From assembly GCA_900088475.1 (NCBI GenBank), contig FLMG01003521.1, positions 124,001 to 188,000 on the forward strand: a DNA stretch of 64,000 nt, in the 5' to 3' direction. The first letter of the stretch is position 1. The number at the start of each line of letters is the position of its first letter. Below the pieces are notes generated by a model that was not told the DNA's origin, made no database searches, and was given only the letters and a program-made list of their open reading frames with translations. The stretch is from Hyphochytrium catenoides. Lineage: Eukaryota; Sar; Hyphochytriomycetes; Hyphochytriales; Hyphochytriaceae. The translations under genes and the position numbers were made by a program. Of the stretch, positions 60,911 to 64,000 are shown one piece after another.

Positions 60911-62431
60911 ATGTCAAGAGTTTCAGGTGTGGGAACTGTTGGGTCCCAGGCCTTGCAGCAAACCACGCAGACCATTTACTTGCGCCAGACGGATCCATCA
61001 TTAGACTTGCCCTTGACGGCTCCCTTTGGTGGTCTCGACAATCGGCGTTACCAGAATGGTGATATCCTTGTCTATAACGGTTCAAAGTTTGTTATAGTGA
61101 AAGTAGAGAACACAGGAGATGTACTAGTTGTAGACCGCGCTCGGTCAAGTATGGTGAAGTGGTCTGGTGGACTTACCTCGGTACTCTCCAAGCTGGAATC
61201 TTACAATGTCCAGAAGGCACAGGTTCAGAGCGTCATTAACAATCTGATGGGTGAGTCTCTAACGATAGGATCAGCACTGAATACCATGGAGATTGATAAG
61301 CAGCAACTTCAGAACAAGATTACGTCTTTGAATTTGTATGTTGGTGGCCAGGAAGCTGAGGTGAGTGACATTGATGTCTCCTTACTGGGACTTCAGACAA
61401 GCATTGGCCACACCGTAATCAGTATTGATAATCTTAAGGCAGGCCTCGAAGCCATCAATAAACGAGTGACAACAGTTGATCAGAAGCGACTATCTAACGA
61501 AAATCACATTAATGTACTCACGACAATCATTGACCAATCCCAAGTGGATATCCAGAACCAGCAACTCACATCGACCGGCACAGTAAACCGCATTATCAAT
61601 GGTAACTTCACTGTTTGGCAGAGAGGTTTGGCGTATGCAAACGCACCTAACCCGTCACCCTATGTGACGGCCGATAGATGGTACCATGCGACTAACCACG
61701 GAGGCCAGCTATCAAGTACGGCAACCAACGTTACGCTGCCAGATACCACTGTCGTTACAGGTCTGCGTACCAAGGTGTCCAACAATACTAGTCCATTCTA
61801 CATTGCTTACTTGATAGAGGACGTGACTAGCTTGTCAGGTAGTCAAACACTCAGTATGTGGGTCCAAGTCCCAGCGTCAACGGTAATCACGTTCTCGGTT
61901 ATACAGAGTTTCGGAGCTGGTGGGAGCCCGCCCGTTACAGTGACCACAACGGACGCCACCTTCAATGGTATTTCTCAGTTTGTTAATACGTTTAATCTTC
62001 CCACTACATCTGGTAAGACTATTGGTGATGGATCGTACATTATGCTGAAGTGGACGGGGATGACCTGGAGTGATGTGGACTTCTGTCGCGTGCAGCTTCA
62101 AACAGGTACTACAGTCATGGCATATGAAGAGCGACCCCTGACTGCGGAACTAAAGTTGTGCCAGCGTTATTTTGAGACAGGCTACGATGTCTTTGCAGGA
62201 AACCAGGAAGCTAACCAGATTACCTACTGTAGCCATCCCTACAAAGTTATTAAGAGAGTTGTGCCCACTGTAAGAATCACTAATACAGCAGTGTCGCAGT
62301 TCACAGAAGTAAATGGAGTTGGACTAGTCAATAACACTCTCACGGGGTCCACATATCGCGTGAAGAACAATAGGAGTGGATACGGTAGCTTTACAAACCA
62401 ATACTTTGCTGATGCAGAAATCTATTTGTAA
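60911..62431 (+). CDS. Phage-tail-fibre-like adhesin, paralogue 2
   Basis: 506 residues, same design and near-equal length to the preceding protein. It has an N-terminal head (FGGLDNRRYQNGDILVYNGS), a central coiled coil (~85-225), a beta domain opened by IINGNFTVWQRGLAYANAPN and YVTADRWYHA, and the terminal LKLCQRYFETGYDVF. The two are diverged (perhaps a third identical by eye), so the duplication is old. They may form hetero- or homotrimers, or vary receptor range. They separate pp220 from DNA polymerase, which lie close together in ASFV. Confidence 0.75.
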   Translation: MSRVSGVGTVGSQALQQTTQTIYLRQTDPSLDLPLTAPFGGLDNRRYQNGDILVYNGSKFVIVKVENTGDVLVVDRARSSMVKWSGGLTSVLSKLESYNVQKAQVQSVINNLMGESLTIGSALNTMEIDKQQLQNKITSLNLYVGGQEAEVSDIDVSLLGLQTSIGHTVISIDNLKAGLEAINKRVTTVDQKRLSNENHINVLTTIIDQSQVDIQNQQLTSTGTVNRIINGNFTVWQRGLAYANAPNPSPYVTADRWYHATNHGGQLSSTATNVTLPDTTVVTGLRTKVSNNTSPFYIAYLIEDVTSLSGSQTLSMWVQVPASTVITFSVIQSFGAGGSPPVTVTTTDATFNGISQFVNTFNLPTTSGKTIGDGSYIMLKWTGMTWSDVDFCRVQLQTGTTVMAYEERPLTAELKLCQRYFETGYDVFAGNQEANQITYCSHPYKVIKRVVPTVRITNTAVSQFTEVNGVGLVNNTLTGSTYRVKNNRSGYGSFTNQYFADAEIYL

Positions 62432-62528
62432 GTAAGTATAAGTGACATAGCTACAGAGGAAAGATGAGGAAATTATATTTGTAAGTATCCAAGTCAGTCC
62501 CATCTTTTTTTGTTTATTGGGTTTGATA

Positions 62529-64000
62529 ATGTTTGTTGTGGTGTTGCCAATAAAAAAAACTGTGGTGGGCCTTCTTAGAATTAGGCCATACTCAAAGTAC
62601 CCTTATAAGAACGACGTTGCAGAGAGACTTGTTGAGAAAAACCTAATGACGCTTACATACTATAATGGGGGGAGCCAGCTTGGTGTTCCAACCCGCAACT
62701 ATCTCATTGGCAAGTCCAAGATAGATATTCCAAGAGACCAGCCATTCTTGTTCATGCCAGTGGATGTTGAAGATCTGCAAGACTTCAAGAACAACTCTTA
62801 CAGCTTGAGAGTGACCGGCTTCTCAGAAGAAGGCTTCAAGGTTTGCCTCATCATTGAGAACATTGATGTGTTCTTTGATGTGAGGTGTCCTCCTGATGAC
62901 GACACTCTCCAGTTTACGGATGATCTGTATAATATTCTGTGTAAGAGTGAAGTTGACTACAAAAGCATGAAGGACATCACCGGCTTCCCGCTATTCAAAT
63001 TTCGCGAAGAGCCAGTCATGTACAAAAGAATTTTTACGTCGGACCTGAGCAGTAGGAAGAAAGCCATCGCAGCCGTACGCCAACGAGGATACGAAACTGC
63101 CAACGATGATCAGTCCTGCTACTACCGTAAAGTTGCTCGAGACTATCAGCTGCCCTTATCCGATTGGCTTGTCATCAAGAAGCACAAGCTCTCTGTCAAC
63201 GACCGGTTCGCAACCTCTTATGTGGACATCAAAGAGATTGAACACTATACTGGTGAGCTACGTGAGTCACTGAAGCGTGAACGTTGTCTTGTGATGGCCT
63301 GGGATATTGAAACCTACACCTCAACCAACACCGGAGAACTGCCTCGTCCTGAGAAAGACACCGACAACATCTTCATGATCTGTTGCTCATTCCACTGGGC
63401 GATGGACGCTGTGACCAGTGAGCCACTCTACAAGGTCTGTATTACCGACAAACCCATCCGGGATGATCCAAGTGTCCATACGGTCATCTGTGGGTCAGAA
63501 GTGAACATCTTGAAGGCTTTTGGTTTGCTAGTGCAGAACCTGGGACCTGACTTGGTGATTGGATTCAACGATCATGACTATGATTGGAACTGGGTGGTTG
63601 AGCGTGCTCACATGCGAGGCCTGCTAAAGGATCTCTACAACCGCATGTCCATCATTCCTAATCAGCGATGTACAAATCAATACATCTATGACCGAATGTT
63701 TGTACGGAAGGATATCAAGATTAGTCCTGAAGAGAAGATGCTCTGTAAGTTTCTCAATCCAGTTGGCCTGATCCCGATTGACCTTCGTGTATGCTTGAAG
63801 AAGCTGTACAAGAAAGAAGAAATCACCAAAGGGTCATCCTTGAACTTCTATCTTCGCATCAACAAGCTTGAGCAGAAGGTTGACTTGGACCACCTTGAGA
63901 TGTTCAAAATCTATAAAGACGGCGATGCAGAGAAGCTTGCGTTGGTCCGACACTACTGTGTGGTAGACTCTGTGAGCTGCTTTCGTTTGTTCTCTAAGAA
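62529..64000 (+). CDS. polB: DNA polymerase family B, N-terminal part (cut by window end)
   Basis: Open from ATG 62529 to the right edge (~490 residues seen; ASFV G1211R has ~1200). Exonuclease motif I is MAWDIETYT (Asp-x-Glu), motif II VIGFNDHDYDWNW, and motif III LVRHYCVVDSVSC (Tyr-x3-Asp). The polymerase domain lies beyond the window. No intein in the visible part. The T-rich gap before the start (CATCTTTTTTTGTTTATTGG) is the likely promoter or the 3' end of the fibre gene. Replicative polymerase with proofreading. Confidence 0.9.
   Translation, partial: MFVVVLPIKKTVVGLLRIRPYSKYPYKNDVAERLVEKNLMTLTYYNGGSQLGVPTRNYLIGKSKIDIPRDQPFLFMPVDVEDLQDFKNNSYSLRVTGFSEEGFKVCLIIENIDVFFDVRCPPDDDTLQFTDDLYNILCKSEVDYKSMKDITGFPLFKFREEPVMYKRIFTSDLSSRKKAIAAVRQRGYETANDDQSCYYRKVARDYQLPLSDWLVIKKHKLSVNDRFATSYVDIKEIEHYTGELRESLKRERCLVMAWDIETYTSTNTGELPRPEKDTDNIFMICCSFHWAMDAVTSEPLYKVCITDKPIRDDPSVHTVICGSEVNILKAFGLLVQNLGPDLVIGFNDHDYDWNWVVERAHMRGLLKDLYNRMSIIPNQRCTNQYIYDRMFVRKDIKISPEEKMLCKFLNPVGLIPIDLRVCLKKLYKKEEITKGSSLNFYLRINKLEQKVDLDHLEMFKIYKDGDAEKLALVRHYCVVDSVSCFRLFSK

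Noticed and set aside
1-64000. tRNA or rRNA genes
   Set aside because: No cloverleaf with T-loop signature or rRNA-like segment noticed on reading; a covariance-model scan would settle it.

Overview
The window is a slice of a large nucleocytoplasmic DNA virus (phylum Nucleocytoviricota) of the extended Asfarviridae type found in amoebae. By eye the G+C content is in the mid-forties, which suits a Kaumoebavirus-like virus of Vermamoeba better than the AT-richer Faustovirus or Pacmanvirus. That placement is inference. The family-level call rests on genes seen here with African swine fever virus (ASFV) counterparts, several in the same neighbourhoods: RPB7, D1133L-type helicase, RPB5, lambda-type exonuclease, g5R-type Nudix and S273R-type protease (12.9-26.8 kb); capping enzyme, DNA ligase and RPB1 (36.0-45.3 kb); dUTPase, RPB10, pp62-like and pp220-like polyproteins and the start of DNA polymerase B (49.6-64.0 kb). 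Genes are intronless, tightly packed on both strands, and often have an A-rich stretch just before the ATG.

Layout. 0-12.4 kb is accessory: a cut-off gene, a tiny protein whose N-terminus looks like the histone H3 tail, a methyltransferase-TPR protein, an MSV199/DUF3627 gene followed by broken copies and a TnpB/Fanzor transposase remnant, ankyrin-type proteins, a collagen-lectin fibre protein and a broken MSV199 gene. 12.4-27.6 kb is core: polyprotein protease, RPB7, helicase, three membrane proteins (two built of repeats), RPB5, zinc-ribbon protein, exonuclease and Nudix. 27.6-34.9 kb is an unstable island: a four-helix membrane protein, an ankyrin-like protein, a truncated MSV199 copy cut by an 88-bp inverted-repeat element, a glycosyltransferase fragment, a 14-bp tandem array, a disrupted ORF and a stand-alone response-regulator receiver domain. 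34.9-50.4 kb is core expression and replication genes plus SWIB and KCTD/BTB proteins. 50.5-64 kb holds the two divergently transcribed polyproteins, two phage-tail-fibre-like paralogues and the DNA polymerase N-terminus.

How the genes fit together. RNA polymerase subunits 1, 5, 7 and 10, the capping enzyme and the D6/D1133L-type helicase form a virion transcription kit. DNA polymerase, ligase, exonuclease and dUTPase serve replication and repair. The Ulp1-type protease would process the two polyproteins at Gly-Gly sites to build the core shell. The collagen-lectin and tail-fibre-like proteins are the likely host-contact proteins. H3-tail-like, SWIB, possible NET-like, KCTD and receiver-domain proteins are candidates for acting on host chromatin, ubiquitin and signalling.
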